64,000 nt of DNA, taken from Lichenihabitans psoromatis (lineage in GTDB: Bacteria > Pseudomonadota > Alphaproteobacteria > Rhizobiales > Beijerinckiaceae). The notes beneath the pieces were generated by a model. The model did no database searches, was not told the DNA's origin, and worked only from the letters and a program-made list of their open reading frames with translations. Below, in pieces: positions 25,478-34,056 of the stretch (position 1 is the first letter of the stretch; each line of letters opens with the position of its first letter). Position numbers and translations under genes: made by a program. The stretch is from the NCBI RefSeq assembly GCF_004323635.1, contig NZ_CP036515.1:1-64000 (forward strand), read 5' to 3'.

Positions 25478-28400
25478 ACCGGGTGTGAGGGCGCGGCGTG
25501 AGGATGGCTTTGAGCCTCGTCCCGCTGCCCCACGAAGCGTTTGAAGATGCGGGCCAGCAGGTTGTGCAGGTCGTCCATCAGCAGGAAGACAGCCGGCACG
25601 AAGACCAACGACAGAAGCGTCGACACCAAGAGCCCGGCGATCACCGCAATCGCCATCGGGGCTCGGAATTCACCACCGATGCCGAACGCCATGGCGCTCG
25701 GCACCATGCCGGCCGCCATGGCGATCGTCGTCATGACGATCGGCCGGGCGCGCTTCATCCCGGCTTCCTTGATGGCCGTGATCCGGTCGACGCCATTGGC
25801 CATTTCCTTGACCGCGAAATCGACCAGCATGATGGCGTTTTTGGTCACCAGACCCATCAGCATCAGGATGCCGATCACCACCGGCATCGAGATCGGCTTG
25901 TTGAAGATCAAGAGGCCGAGGATCGCCCCGCCGATGGAGAGCGGGAGTGAGAACAAGATCGTGATGGGCTGCAGGAACGATCCGAACAGCAGGATCAGCA
26001 CCCCGAACACCATCATGATGCCGGCTCCCATGGCCATGAGAAAGCCGGAGAATACTTCGCCCATGATCTCCGCGTCGCCGGTCTGACGGATCGTGACACC
26101 CGGTGGCAGATGCGTCGCGGTCGGCGTCTGCATGGCTTGTGCGATGAGGTTGCCGAGGGCGTCGGAGCCTTCCATATTGGCCTCCACCGCGACCCGCACC
26201 GAGCGATCGTAGCGATCGATGGAGCCCGGCCCCTGATCCAGCGTGACGTCGGCGACCGCGGCGAGCGGCACGGCGGTTCCGTTCTTGGCCGGCACCTTCA
26301 AAGTTTCGAGATCGGCGAGATTGCCTCGTATCGCTTCCGGTAGCAGCACGCGGATCGGCACCTGCCGGCCGACCGCGTTGAACTTCGCCAGATTAAGGCC
26401 GATGTCGCCGATGGTGCCGACCCGAACGGTCTCGGCGATCGTGTCGGTCGACACACCGAGGTCGGCAGCGGCGCTCGGTTTCGGCCGAATGCGGATTTCG
26501 GTCCGGTCGAGCGGCGCGGTCGACATGACGCTGACGAGATGCGGAATGGCTGCGACGTCGCGCTGGAACCGTGCGGCCACATCGGCCACGATCCCCTGAT
26601 CAGGACCGGCCACGATCAGGCTCATGTCGCGCTGGCCGCCATCGCGCAGCGACCAAGAGCGGATATCGGGCTCCTTCCGCAGCAGGCCCGCGATTAAGGT
26701 TTCGAGCTCGGCTTGCGTTCGCACGCGGGTATTCTTTGGCGAAAGATTGATCACCAGCGTGGCGAGCCGCGTCTCCAATTTACCAGGCAATTGGCGACCG
26801 CCATCGACGAATACCGAGGTGACTTCCGGCAAAGCTCTAATCTCGTCGCTCAATCGGTCTGTCACAGCGATCGTGTCGTCGAGCCGCGCCCCAGGCGCGA
26901 GTTCGACCACGAACATGGTGCGGGACGAATCCTCCTTCGGCAGAAAGCCGGAGGGCAGCAGGGTGGTCGAGGCGAGCGAGCCCGCGAACAGCACCAGCCC
27001 TGCGAGGAGCGTGATGACCTTATGCCGAACCGACCAGCCAACCAGACGCGAGTAGACCCGCATGACGAGGCCGGAACGCTCCTCAGCGGCCCCATGGTGA
27101 CGCATGAAATAGGCGGCCAGCATCGGCGTGATGAGGCGGGCCACCAACAGCGACATGATCACGGCCGCCGCGATCGTCAGCCCGAATTGCACGAAATATT
27201 GGCCCGCGATGCCGCCCATGAAGCTCACTGGGGCAAAGATCGCGACGAGCGTCGCCGTGATGGCGATGACCGCGAGACCGATCTCGTCGGCGCCCTCGAT
27301 CGCGGCCCGATAGGCGGACTTACCCAGCCGCATGTGACGCACGATGTTTTCGACCTCGACGATCGCGTCGTCGACCAGGATGCCGGTCACCAGCGTGATG
27401 GCGAGAAGGCTCACGGCATTCAGCGAGAAGCCGAGCGCGCTCATGACCCAGAAGGTCGGGAGCACGGAGAGCGGCAGCGCGATGGCGGCGATGAGCGTGG
27501 CGCGCCAGTCGCGCAGGAACAGGAACACGACCAGCACCGCAAGGAGGGCCCCTTCGATCAGCGTATCCATCGCCGATTGGTAGCTGCCGAACGTCTTGGT
27601 GACAGAGGTATCGATCCGCCGAAGATGGACGTCCGGGTAATCTTTGGAAAATTCGTCGATTTTCTTCTGCACCGCCTCGGCCACCGAAGCGTCGCTGGCG
27701 CCCGTGGCGCGCGAAATGGCCAGCGACACGATGGGCTGCCCGTCGAAGCGCGCGAAGGTCCGTGGCTCCTCGAACGCGTCCGTCACAGTGGCGAGATCGT
27801 CGAGGCGCACCTCGCGACCGCCCGGCAGGACGATGCTTGTCGCTCTTAGCGTGCCGAGCGTTTGCGAGGCCGCGAGTGTGCGGATCGACTGCTCGCGGCC
27901 GCCGATCTCGCCGCGCCCCCCGGCCAGATCGGTCGAGGTCAGCCGCAGCTGTTTGTTGACGTCCGCGGCCGTGATCCCAAGCGCCAGCAGCCGGTCGGGC
28001 TTCAATGTGACCCGGATCTCGCGCGTGACGCCGCCAACGCGTTCGACGCCGCCAACGCCGCGAATGCTCTGCAGGCCCCGGATCAAGGTATCGTCGACAA
28101 ACCAGGAGAGCTGCTCCGGCGTCATGGCCGGAGCAGTCGCGCCATAGTTGAGGATCGGCAGCCCGGCAATCTCGACTCGATTGATGATCGGCTCGTCGAT
28201 CGTGCGCGGGAGATCGGCGCGGATTTTCGACACCGCATCCTTCACGTCGTTGACGGCACGATCGCTATTCACCTCCAACCGGAATTCGATCGTGGTGGTC
28301 GAGGTGCCCTCGGTGATGGCCGAGATGATATGTTTGACGCCGTTAACGCCCGCCACGGAATCCTCGACCCATTTGGTGACCTGGGTCTGCAATTCGGTTG

Positions 28401-28572
28401 GGGCGGCGCCCGCTTGCGTGATCGTGACCGAGACGATCGGAATATCGACATTCGGCATCTGGGTGACGGCGAGCGAATGGAAGCTTGCGAGGCCGAGCAC
28501 CATGAGAACGACGAACAGCACGATCGGTGGAATTGGGTTGCGAATGGCCCAGGCCGAAATATTGAGGCGCAT
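25474..28572 (-). CDS. RND efflux transporter, inner-membrane pump
   Basis: A 1032-residue resistance-nodulation-division permease of the AcrB/MexF class. The duplicated layout is clear: a transmembrane helix at residues 13-33 (PPIVLFVVLMVLGLASF), a large periplasmic domain, a helix bundle, then the same again. Family motifs include GILVDDAIVEVENI and, in the second half, GLVTKNAIMLVDFA. It lies 9 bp after the adaptor gene, which itself overlaps a TetR regulator, forming a regulator-adaptor-pump operon. No outer-membrane factor gene is adjacent, so a TolC-like protein elsewhere is needed. Substrate unknown. Confidence 0.92.
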   Translation of the reverse strand: MRLNISAWAIRNPIPPIVLFVVLMVLGLASFHSLAVTQMPNVDIPIVSVTITQAGAAPTELQTQVTKWVEDSVAGVNGVKHIISAITEGTSTTTIEFRLEVNSDRAVNDVKDAVSKIRADLPRTIDEPIINRVEIAGLPILNYGATAPAMTPEQLSWFVDDTLIRGLQSIRGVGGVERVGGVTREIRVTLKPDRLLALGITAADVNKQLRLTSTDLAGGRGEIGGREQSIRTLAASQTLGTLRATSIVLPGGREVRLDDLATVTDAFEEPRTFARFDGQPIVSLAISRATGASDASVAEAVQKKIDEFSKDYPDVHLRRIDTSVTKTFGSYQSAMDTLIEGALLAVLVVFLFLRDWRATLIAAIALPLSVLPTFWVMSALGFSLNAVSLLAITLVTGILVDDAIVEVENIVRHMRLGKSAYRAAIEGADEIGLAVIAITATLVAIFAPVSFMGGIAGQYFVQFGLTIAAAVIMSLLVARLITPMLAAYFMRHHGAAEERSGLVMRVYSRLVGWSVRHKVITLLAGLVLFAGSLASTTLLPSGFLPKEDSSRTMFVVELAPGARLDDTIAVTDRLSDEIRALPEVTSVFVDGGRQLPGKLETRLATLVINLSPKNTRVRTQAELETLIAGLLRKEPDIRSWSLRDGGQRDMSLIVAGPDQGIVADVAARFQRDVAAIPHLVSVMSTAPLDRTEIRIRPKPSAAADLGVSTDTIAETVRVGTIGDIGLNLAKFNAVGRQVPIRVLLPEAIRGNLADLETLKVPAKNGTAVPLAAVADVTLDQGPGSIDRYDRSVRVAVEANMEGSDALGNLIAQAMQTPTATHLPPGVTIRQTGDAEIMGEVFSGFLMAMGAGIMMVFGVLILLFGSFLQPITILFSLPLSIGGAILGLLIFNKPISMPVVIGILMLMGLVTKNAIMLVDFAVKEMANGVDRITAIKEAGMKRARPIVMTTIAMAAGMVPSAMAFGIGGEFRAPMAIAVIAGLLVSTLLSLVFVPAVFLLMDDLHNLLARIFKRFVGQRDEAQSHPHAAPSHPV

Positions 28573-28581
28573 GATGGATCC

Positions 28582-29814
28582 TCAGGGTGTCGGAGCGGCG
28601 CTGGCGGAATTCAGCGCCGGCTCGGGCGCCGCGACGGGCTTGATGCGGTCACCGTCACGCAGGAAGCTGCCAGCGCGGGCGACAACACGGTCCCCCTCCT
28701 TCAGCCCATTGAGAACCGCCACATAGGTGTCGTCGACAAGACCTGTACGGATCGGCCGCGCCTCGACATGATCGTCGGCCCGCACGACGAGAACGCTGCT
28801 TCCCCCACCGGCTCCGTAGAGCACGGCCGACAACGGCACCGCGACCGATCGCTTGCGGGCCAATTCCACGGTTCCGCGCGCGAAAGCACCGATATGCAGG
28901 CGCGGGTCCGGATCGAGACTGATGCGGATCGTGCCGAGACGGGTGGCTTTGTCGACTTCGGGATAGATGGCCCGGACCACGCCATGCACGGGGTCGCCGC
29001 CGTCGATGTCGAGCAAAGCCGGTGCGTTGAGGCGCAAGGACGGCAGCCGCGTTTCGATGACCTCGCCCTCGAGTTCGATTTCGCCGCGCGCGATGATGCG
29101 GAACAAGGCATCACCGGAACTCGATGCTGTAGCACCGAGGCGCGCTACCTTGCGGCTGATGATCCCATCGACCGGGGCGCGGATGTCGGTTCGCGCAAGC
29201 TTCAGGTCGAGTTCGTCCTGCGCCGCCTTGCTTTGCGCGAGATCGGCCTTGGCGATGTTGAGCCCGTTGCGGGCGAAAGCGAGACGGCCTTCGGCCGAGC
29301 GCGCTGCGGCCGTTCGGCTTTCCATGACGGCGGCGGTCGAGTTGCCGGTTTGCATGAGCAGCCGGGCGCGATCGAGCGCGAGCTTGGCTTCAGTATTCTC
29401 GGCTTCCGCCTGAATGATGTTGCTGTCGGCCTGCGTCACGGTCGCGGTTGCTTTTTCGATGGCGGCGACCTGCTGGGCGATTTGCCGATCCAGCATCTCG
29501 CGGGAGAGACGCGCCAACACCTGACCGCGCGTCACGGTCATACCTTCCTCGGCCAGCACGTCGGTGATCCGGTAGCCGTCGACCTCCGGCAAGACCAGAA
29601 CCTCGTCGCGCGGCACCAATGTGCCGGTCACGATCGTTTGCTCGACCACATCCCGTGTTGTCGCCTTGGCGACCGTCACGGCCGGCGCAAGGTCGGTGGT
29701 GGGCGCCGATGGCGGATTGATCGCCGCCTCGGCCGCGAGAGCGGGAAGCGGCAGCGCCAAAGCGGGAAGCACCGCTGCCGCGACAACGATCGCGATCGGC
29801 CAACGGGAGATCAT
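28582..29814 (-). CDS. RND efflux periplasmic adaptor (HlyD/AcrA family)
   Basis: A 410-residue membrane-fusion protein. It begins with a signal/anchor sequence (SRWPIAIVVAAAVLPALALPLPALA) and shows the split lipoyl-like barrel (EVDGYRITDVLAEEGMTVTRGQVLARL). A coiled-coil hairpin rich in Ala/Glu/Gln (residues about 115-200) follows. The second barrel half has RTDIRAPVDGIISRKVARLG. Its ATG overlaps the TetR stop (ATGA). Partner of the RND pump immediately downstream. Confidence 0.9.
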   Translation of the reverse strand: MISRWPIAIVVAAAVLPALALPLPALAAEAAINPPSAPTTDLAPAVTVAKATTRDVVEQTIVTGTLVPRDEVLVLPEVDGYRITDVLAEEGMTVTRGQVLARLSREMLDRQIAQQVAAIEKATATVTQADSNIIQAEAENTEAKLALDRARLLMQTGNSTAAVMESRTAAARSAEGRLAFARNGLNIAKADLAQSKAAQDELDLKLARTDIRAPVDGIISRKVARLGATASSSGDALFRIIARGEIELEGEVIETRLPSLRLNAPALLDIDGGDPVHGVVRAIYPEVDKATRLGTIRISLDPDPRLHIGAFARGTVELARKRSVAVPLSAVLYGAGGGSSVLVVRADDHVEARPIRTGLVDDTYVAVLNGLKEGDRVVARAGSFLRDGDRIKPVAAPEPALNSASAAPTP

Positions 29815-30455
29815 GAGAGGGCGCCTTTCAGGCTTTTCGTTGCATCAGATGACGCGAGCGCGTGGGGCGGAAAGAACGCCTCGATCGATGCGATCAGGTG
29901 GGCGAAGGCCGGCTCCGCATCGTAGGATGCCGATAGGGCACGATCGACCATGATGCCTTTCAGTTGCGTCAGCAGCATCATCATCATGGCCTCGACTTCG
30001 TCTTTGGACGACCCCGCGATGCGGCGGAAGAAATCCGTAAACCAGACCATATTTTCAGCTTCGATCCGCTGATGCATCTCGTCGAGGCGCGGATTGCGGG
30101 TCACTTCGGCCCAGATCTCGAGGCAGAGGATCGATTTCTCGCGCGGGCTCTCGATCACATGCTCCCGAAGCAGGCCCTTGAGAGCCGGCCAGAGATCGTC
30201 GTCGGACAGGCCAACAATCAGGTCGTGCGCCTCGCTCCGGTCGCGCTCGGACAACCCAAGGACGATCGCATCTTTGGACGGGAAATAGCGATAGAGGTTG
30301 CCGACGCTCATCTCGGCTGCCGCAGCCACATCCTGCATCGTCGTGCGATGAAAGCCGTTCCGCACGAAGCACCGCTCGGCGGCGTCGAAAATACGTTGAC
30401 GCCGCGCAGCCTGAGAGACTTCGGCCGGCGAGATGGTGATGTCGTCGATCGGCAT
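29811..30455 (-). CDS. TetR/AcrR-family repressor of the RND operon
   Basis: A 214-residue TetR protein with the N-terminal helix-turn-helix RQRIFDAAERCFVRNGFHRTTMQDVAAAAEMSVGNLYRYFPSKDAIV and a variable ligand domain. The frame is open to an ATG at 30485. That codon lies inside a near-perfect 20-bp palindrome, so I take the next ATG at 30455, which leaves the palindrome as a 5' operator. It heads the tetR-adaptor-pump operon and should repress its own transcription until a pump substrate binds. Confidence 0.9.
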   Translation of the reverse strand: MPIDDITISPAEVSQAARRQRIFDAAERCFVRNGFHRTTMQDVAAAAEMSVGNLYRYFPSKDAIVLGLSERDRSEAHDLIVGLSDDDLWPALKGLLREHVIESPREKSILCLEIWAEVTRNPRLDEMHQRIEAENMVWFTDFFRRIAGSSKDEVEAMMMMLLTQLKGIMVDRALSASYDAEPAFAHLIASIEAFFPPHALASSDATKSLKGALS

Positions 30456-30469
30456 ACTGAACCATGCAT

Positions 30470-30489
30470 GAGAATGAGCGTTCATTCTC
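30470..30489. promoter_or_regulatory. TetR-type operator palindrome
   Basis: GAGAATGAGCGTTCATTCTC is a 20-bp inverted repeat with 9 of 10 base pairs matched. The ATGA...TCAT arms resemble operators of AcrR/TtgR-type efflux repressors. It sits 15-34 bp upstream of the chosen TetR start. Confidence 0.65.
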
Positions 30490-30605
30490 TAGGCAGCGAT
30501 TATGTCGGAAGCAAGCCGGGATGATGCAGCGCACCATGTCGCGCATGCGTTCAGGTAGCGTCTCCGCTAATCTGGCTCAAAGGCCTCCCGACCCGGATAT
30601 GTTGA

Positions 30606-31301
30606 ATGCCGATCACGCTCATCTGCCTCGATGCCGACGACACGCTCTGGCACAACGAAACCTTCTTTCGCGTCACCCAGGAGCGCTTTGCCGACATGCT
30701 GTCGCCCTATGCCGATCGGGACGCGATCGACGCGCGGCTCGCAGCGGTCGAGAGCCGCAATTTGTCGCTTTACGGCTATGGCGCCAAAGGTTTCACGCTG
30801 TCGATGATCGAGACGGCGATCGACATGTCGGACGGAGCGGTGCCGGCCTCGGTTGTGGCGGAGATTTTGGCGGCCGGTCGTGCCATGCTCAATCACCCGG
30901 TCGAACCGCTTCCAGGTGTCGAACCCGCACTCGAAGCCCTGGCGGCGCGGGGACGCCTCGTGCTCGTCACCAAAGGCCACCTGTTTCACCAGGAATCGAA
31001 GCTCGCTGCCTCCGGCCTCGGCCCGTTGTTTTCCGGCGTCGAAATCGTCAGCGACAAAACCGCCGAGACCTACGCCCGGGTGTTCGCCCGTTATGGGACC
31101 GATCCGGGCGCGAGCGTCATGGCGGGCAATTCCGTTCGGTCCGACGTACTTCCGGCCATTGAGGCGGGCGGGTTCGCGGCGCTGATCCCATACGGGCTCG
31201 TCTGGGCCCACGAAGCCGCCGAGCCGCCGCACGACCATCCCCGGTTTCGCGAATTGGCAACGCTGAGCGAGCTCGCCGCCTGGATCGATAGCCTGGACTA
31301 A
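30606..31301 (+). CDS. HAD-superfamily hydrolase
   Basis: A 231-residue haloacid dehalogenase-like hydrolase. Motif I is DADDTL at 9-14 (nucleophile and acid aspartates), motif II is VTKGH around 120-124, a lysine lies in SDKTAETY, and motif IV includes GNSVRSDVLPAIEAGG. The cap between residues 20 and 90 is helical as in phosphatase subfamily I. The substrate could be a phosphorylated sugar or nucleotide; nothing here decides. It is divergent from the TetR gene and ends in a 4-bp antiparallel overlap with the FAH-family gene. Confidence 0.85.
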   Translation: MPITLICLDADDTLWHNETFFRVTQERFADMLSPYADRDAIDARLAAVESRNLSLYGYGAKGFTLSMIETAIDMSDGAVPASVVAEILAAGRAMLNHPVEPLPGVEPALEALAARGRLVLVTKGHLFHQESKLAASGLGPLFSGVEIVSDKTAETYARVFARYGTDPGASVMAGNSVRSDVLPAIEAGGFAALIPYGLVWAHEAAEPPHDHPRFRELATLSELAAWIDSLD

Positions 31302-32014
31302 GCCGACGGGCGTCCCCGCGCCGCCACCACCGTGACGAGGCTGCCGACCCCTTCGATCGAGCCTTCCATACGGTCGCCGATCTCGACGGCTCCAACCCCG
31401 GCGGGCGTCCCGGTGAAGATGAGATCGCCAGGGGCGAGACGCACCAGCCGCGACAGGAACGCGATCGTCTCCGGCAGGCTCCAGATCATAGCCGACATGT
31501 CGGCGCTCTGCCGCACATTGCCGTTGACCTTGAGTTCGAGCCGTCCGTGCGCCGGATGGCCGATCCGGGCGGCCGGCACAAGATCGCCGATCGGAGCCGA
31601 CGCATCGAAGCCCTTCGCCATATCCCAGGGGCGGCCGCTCTTTTTCGCATCGGCCTGAAGGTCGCGCCGGGTCATGTCGAGCCCGACCGCATAGCCGAAC
31701 ACGAGATCGAGCGCGCGCGCGGCCTCGATATCCTCTCCCCCGCCCGACAAGGCCGCGACGAGTTCGACCTCGTAATGCAGCGATGTGGTCTGCGCCGGGT
31801 AAGGCATGTCGGCCCCGGCGATCACCAGGGCATCGGCTGGCTTGGTAAAAAAGAACGGCGCCTCACGCTCGGGGTCGGCCCCCATTTCGCGCGCATGCTC
31901 GGCATAATTCCGGCCGACACAGAAGATGCGACGCACCGGAAAGCGCCCACCGCCAAGCACCGGAACGAACGGCGGGGGCGCGGGAGAGAAGACGAAGTCG
32001 GACAAGAGGCACAC
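31298..32014 (-). CDS. Fumarylacetoacetate hydrolase-family protein, fumarylpyruvate hydrolase-like
   Basis: A 238-residue FAH-family protein. The RFPVRRIFCVGRNYAEHAREMG start and FFFTKPADAL are typical of fumarylpyruvate hydrolases of gentisate breakdown. The metal site is formed by the Glu in LHYEVELVAAL and a downstream Asp in GYAVGLDMTRRDLQ, and GDLIFTGTPAGVG closes the active site. No gentisate dioxygenase or maleylpyruvate isomerase is nearby, so the true substrate may be another acylpyruvate. The start is a GTG at 32014; a TTG nine bases further in is equally possible. Confidence 0.83.
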   Translation of the reverse strand: MCLLSDFVFSPAPPPFVPVLGGGRFPVRRIFCVGRNYAEHAREMGADPEREAPFFFTKPADALVIAGADMPYPAQTTSLHYEVELVAALSGGGEDIEAARALDLVFGYAVGLDMTRRDLQADAKKSGRPWDMAKGFDASAPIGDLVPAARIGHPAHGRLELKVNGNVRQSADMSAMIWSLPETIAFLSRLVRLAPGDLIFTGTPAGVGAVEIGDRMEGSIEGVGSLVTVVAARGRPSA

Positions 32015-32117
32015 TCGCTGGACAAGTCGAAGATGGCCGTACCCTCGGCCAGATTGTCAGCCTCCGCAACCGCCGCTAGAGCTTCGCCGCATCGCCTGTG
32101 GCTCAAGGAAAACCAAC

Positions 32118-33233
32118 ATGATCACGATCGAAACGGACGGCGCTCGAGTTCTGTTCAATCCCGAGGGCGGCCACCTCGATCTCGTGGAATTCGTGGTCGA
32201 TGGCGTGACGCTGCGCCCGATGCATCGGGCGCATTGGCGAACGGGCGAACACAACGACGGCGTGCCCGAGGCGGTCGACGCCGAGGCTGGCATCACGCTG
32301 AAATCGCTCGCCGGCGACTTCTTTTGCGCGCCCTTCGCCGAAAACGACACGGGCGATGGCCCCTATCATGGCTGGCCCGCGAACGGGATGTGGGACCTGG
32401 TCGGTCAGCATGAGCCGGAAGGCGGCGGCGTCACGGCCCGGTTTCTGCTGCGGAACCGCGTGCTCGGCGCGCAGCTCTTTAAGGAGATCACGCTCCGGCC
32501 CGGTCATCCCGTTGTGTATCAAACGCATCGCTTCGTCGGTGGCGAGGGCGCCATCTCGGCCGGCCACCACCCGATGGTCCGCGTTGATGGCGGGGCGCGC
32601 CTGAGTTTCTCGGCCAAAGCCTTTGGCGCGACGCCGGCGACCCCGCTCGAAAGCGATCCGGCGCGCGGGCGCTCGGCTCTCGTCTATCCGCAAGAATTTG
32701 CCGATCTCAGTGCCGTCAAGCTGGCGTCCGGCGGCACAGTGGATCTCAGATCCCTGCCCGGCCCGGACGCGTCCGAGGATTTTCTCCTCCTGGCAGAGGC
32801 TCCCGGACATCGGCTCGGCTGGTCGGCCGTCTTGGCACCAGCCGGGGGTTTCATCTATCTCGGCCTGCGTGATCCCCGCGTGCTGCCCTTCACGCTCCTC
32901 TGGTTGAGCAACGGCGGCCGCGACTACGCCCCCTTCTCGGGCCGACACAAGAGCGTCCTCGGCGTCGAAGAGGCCTGCTCGTTCTTCATCGACGGCTATC
33001 GCGCTTCTATCGCGCCCAACACACTGACGGCACGCGGCTATCCGACCGCCCTGGCGCTCGTGCCCGATGGCGAGCGAGCCATTCACTTCGCTTTTGGCGC
33101 AATCCCGGCTCCGGCCGGTTGGCGGGAGGTGACAGACGTGAGCGCCAACGCAACCGCCGTAACGCTGACCGATTGCGGCGGCGAAAGCCGGCAGATGCCG
33201 TTTCGTGGCGATTTCCTCGGCGCTATGGAGTAA
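32118..33233 (+). CDS. Mutarotase-like sugar-binding fold protein of unknown function
   Basis: A 371-residue protein that looks like the galactose mutarotase/aldose epimerase beta-sandwich group: it begins MITIETDGARVLFNPEGGHLDLVEFVVDGV, continues with a His-Arg rich loop (RPMHRAHW), and has WPANGMWDLV and GHHPMVRVDGGARLSF segments. The usual His/Glu catalytic pair cannot be placed with certainty. The ATG at 32118 follows AAGGA with 8-nt spacing. A role in sugar handling is possible; I do not assign a reaction. Confidence 0.7.
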   Translation: MITIETDGARVLFNPEGGHLDLVEFVVDGVTLRPMHRAHWRTGEHNDGVPEAVDAEAGITLKSLAGDFFCAPFAENDTGDGPYHGWPANGMWDLVGQHEPEGGGVTARFLLRNRVLGAQLFKEITLRPGHPVVYQTHRFVGGEGAISAGHHPMVRVDGGARLSFSAKAFGATPATPLESDPARGRSALVYPQEFADLSAVKLASGGTVDLRSLPGPDASEDFLLLAEAPGHRLGWSAVLAPAGGFIYLGLRDPRVLPFTLLWLSNGGRDYAPFSGRHKSVLGVEEACSFFIDGYRASIAPNTLTARGYPTALALVPDGERAIHFAFGAIPAPAGWREVTDVSANATAVTLTDCGGESRQMPFRGDFLGAME

Positions 33234-33309
33234 GCGCGATACCCATTCCGATGACGCATGGCTGCCCGCACAGATGAGCAGTGGCTAATGCCGCGCCGCA
33301 GCATAGATT

Positions 33310-33395
33310 GGCGTTGCGCGCTTCGGCGCTGCAATGCCCTCCTTGGGCGTTTCCTCCCTAGACTACAGGGCCGCTTTTAGCGGTCCTTTTTTTTT
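33310..33395 (+). ncRNA. Predicted ~86-nt small RNA with anti-Shine-Dalgarno motifs
   Basis: Three parts follow each other. First is a 12-bp hairpin with a UUCG loop and one bulged base (33310-33338). Second is a single-stranded linker containing CCCTCC and TTTCCTCCC, both complementary to Shine-Dalgarno sequences. Third is an intrinsic terminator (33367-33395) made of GGGCCGC/GCGGTCC and nine T. A possible -10 box CATAGAT lies at 33302-33308, which would start transcription at the hairpin; the -35 is weak. The design resembles rhizobial alpha-r14/CcsR-type trans-acting RNAs that block ribosome binding. No reading frame explains these elements. Confidence 0.62.
33367..33395 (+). terminator. 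Intrinsic terminator with T9 tract
   Basis: A 7-bp stem GGGCCGC / GCGGTCC (one G-T pair) with a TTTTA loop is followed by nine T. It is the clearest intrinsic terminator on the plus strand here. It lies 134 bp after the mutarotase-like gene, too far to be only that gene's terminator, which supports the small RNA. Confidence 0.85.
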
Positions 33396-33399
33396 GCGC

Positions 33400-34056
33400 T
33401 TAGCGACGGATCTTTGTCAGGATCCGCAGAGCCGCGCATGCGCCCCCGTAGCCATTGTCGATGTTCATGACCGGGACGCCGGGCGCGCAACTCGCGAGGG
33501 AGGCGTTGAGCGCGGTTTGTCCGCCAGCCGCAACCCCATAGCCGACCGAGGTTGGCACTGCGATCAACGGGCCGTCGAGCAGGCCCCCGAGAACGCTGAC
33601 CAACGCCGCATCCATGCCGGCCACCACGATGACCACAGGGCACTGACGGATCTCGTCCAGCCGCTCCATCAACCGCCAAAGCCCTGCCACGCCGATATCG
33701 GTAAATTCCGCGCGAGGCTGGCCGTCGAACGACAGAGTTCGCGCCGCCTCCCGACCGACCGGGATGTCGGACGTCCCGGCCATCACGATACCGACAGCTT
33801 CACCCGCCAGGGTCGGCACCGGCGCGCCCAGGATCGCGGTTCGTGACACCGGATCGTAATCCAGCCGGTTCCGCAAATCCGAGGGGAGCGCCATCGCTTT
33901 TTCGGAATCGAGCCGCGTCAACAACAGACGTCCCGCACGATCCATGACCCCATCGAGGATCGCGGCGATCTGCTCCACCGACTTACCGGCACAAAACACC
34001 GCTTCGCTAAGGCCGGTCCGCTTGCGGCGATCGAAGTCGAACTTGAACTCCACCAT
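33400..34056 (-). CDS. larB: Nickel-pincer cofactor biosynthesis protein LarB
   Basis: A 218-residue LarB, which carboxylates nicotinic acid adenine dinucleotide and hydrolyses the phosphoanhydride bond in the first step of nickel-pincer nucleotide synthesis. The C-terminal PurE-like domain is visible: VMAGTSDIPVGREAARTL, VAGMDAALVSVLGG, VPTSVGYG and NIDNGYGGAC. The ATG at 34056 shares its A with the LarE stop codon. The frame continues upstream inside larE but that part is a shadow. Third gene of larC-larE-larB. Confidence 0.93.
   Translation of the reverse strand: MVEFKFDFDRRKRTGLSEAVFCAGKSVEQIAAILDGVMDRAGRLLLTRLDSEKAMALPSDLRNRLDYDPVSRTAILGAPVPTLAGEAVGIVMAGTSDIPVGREAARTLSFDGQPRAEFTDIGVAGLWRLMERLDEIRQCPVVIVVAGMDAALVSVLGGLLDGPLIAVPTSVGYGVAAGGQTALNASLASCAPGVPVMNIDNGYGGACAALRILTKIRR

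Noticed and set aside
27862..29925. 687-codon open frame on the plus strand opposite the RND adaptor and pump genes
   Set aside because: It is the antisense shadow of high-GC coding sequence; composition is Arg/Asp/Gly/His-rich with no family motif, and the opposite strand carries well-recognised genes.
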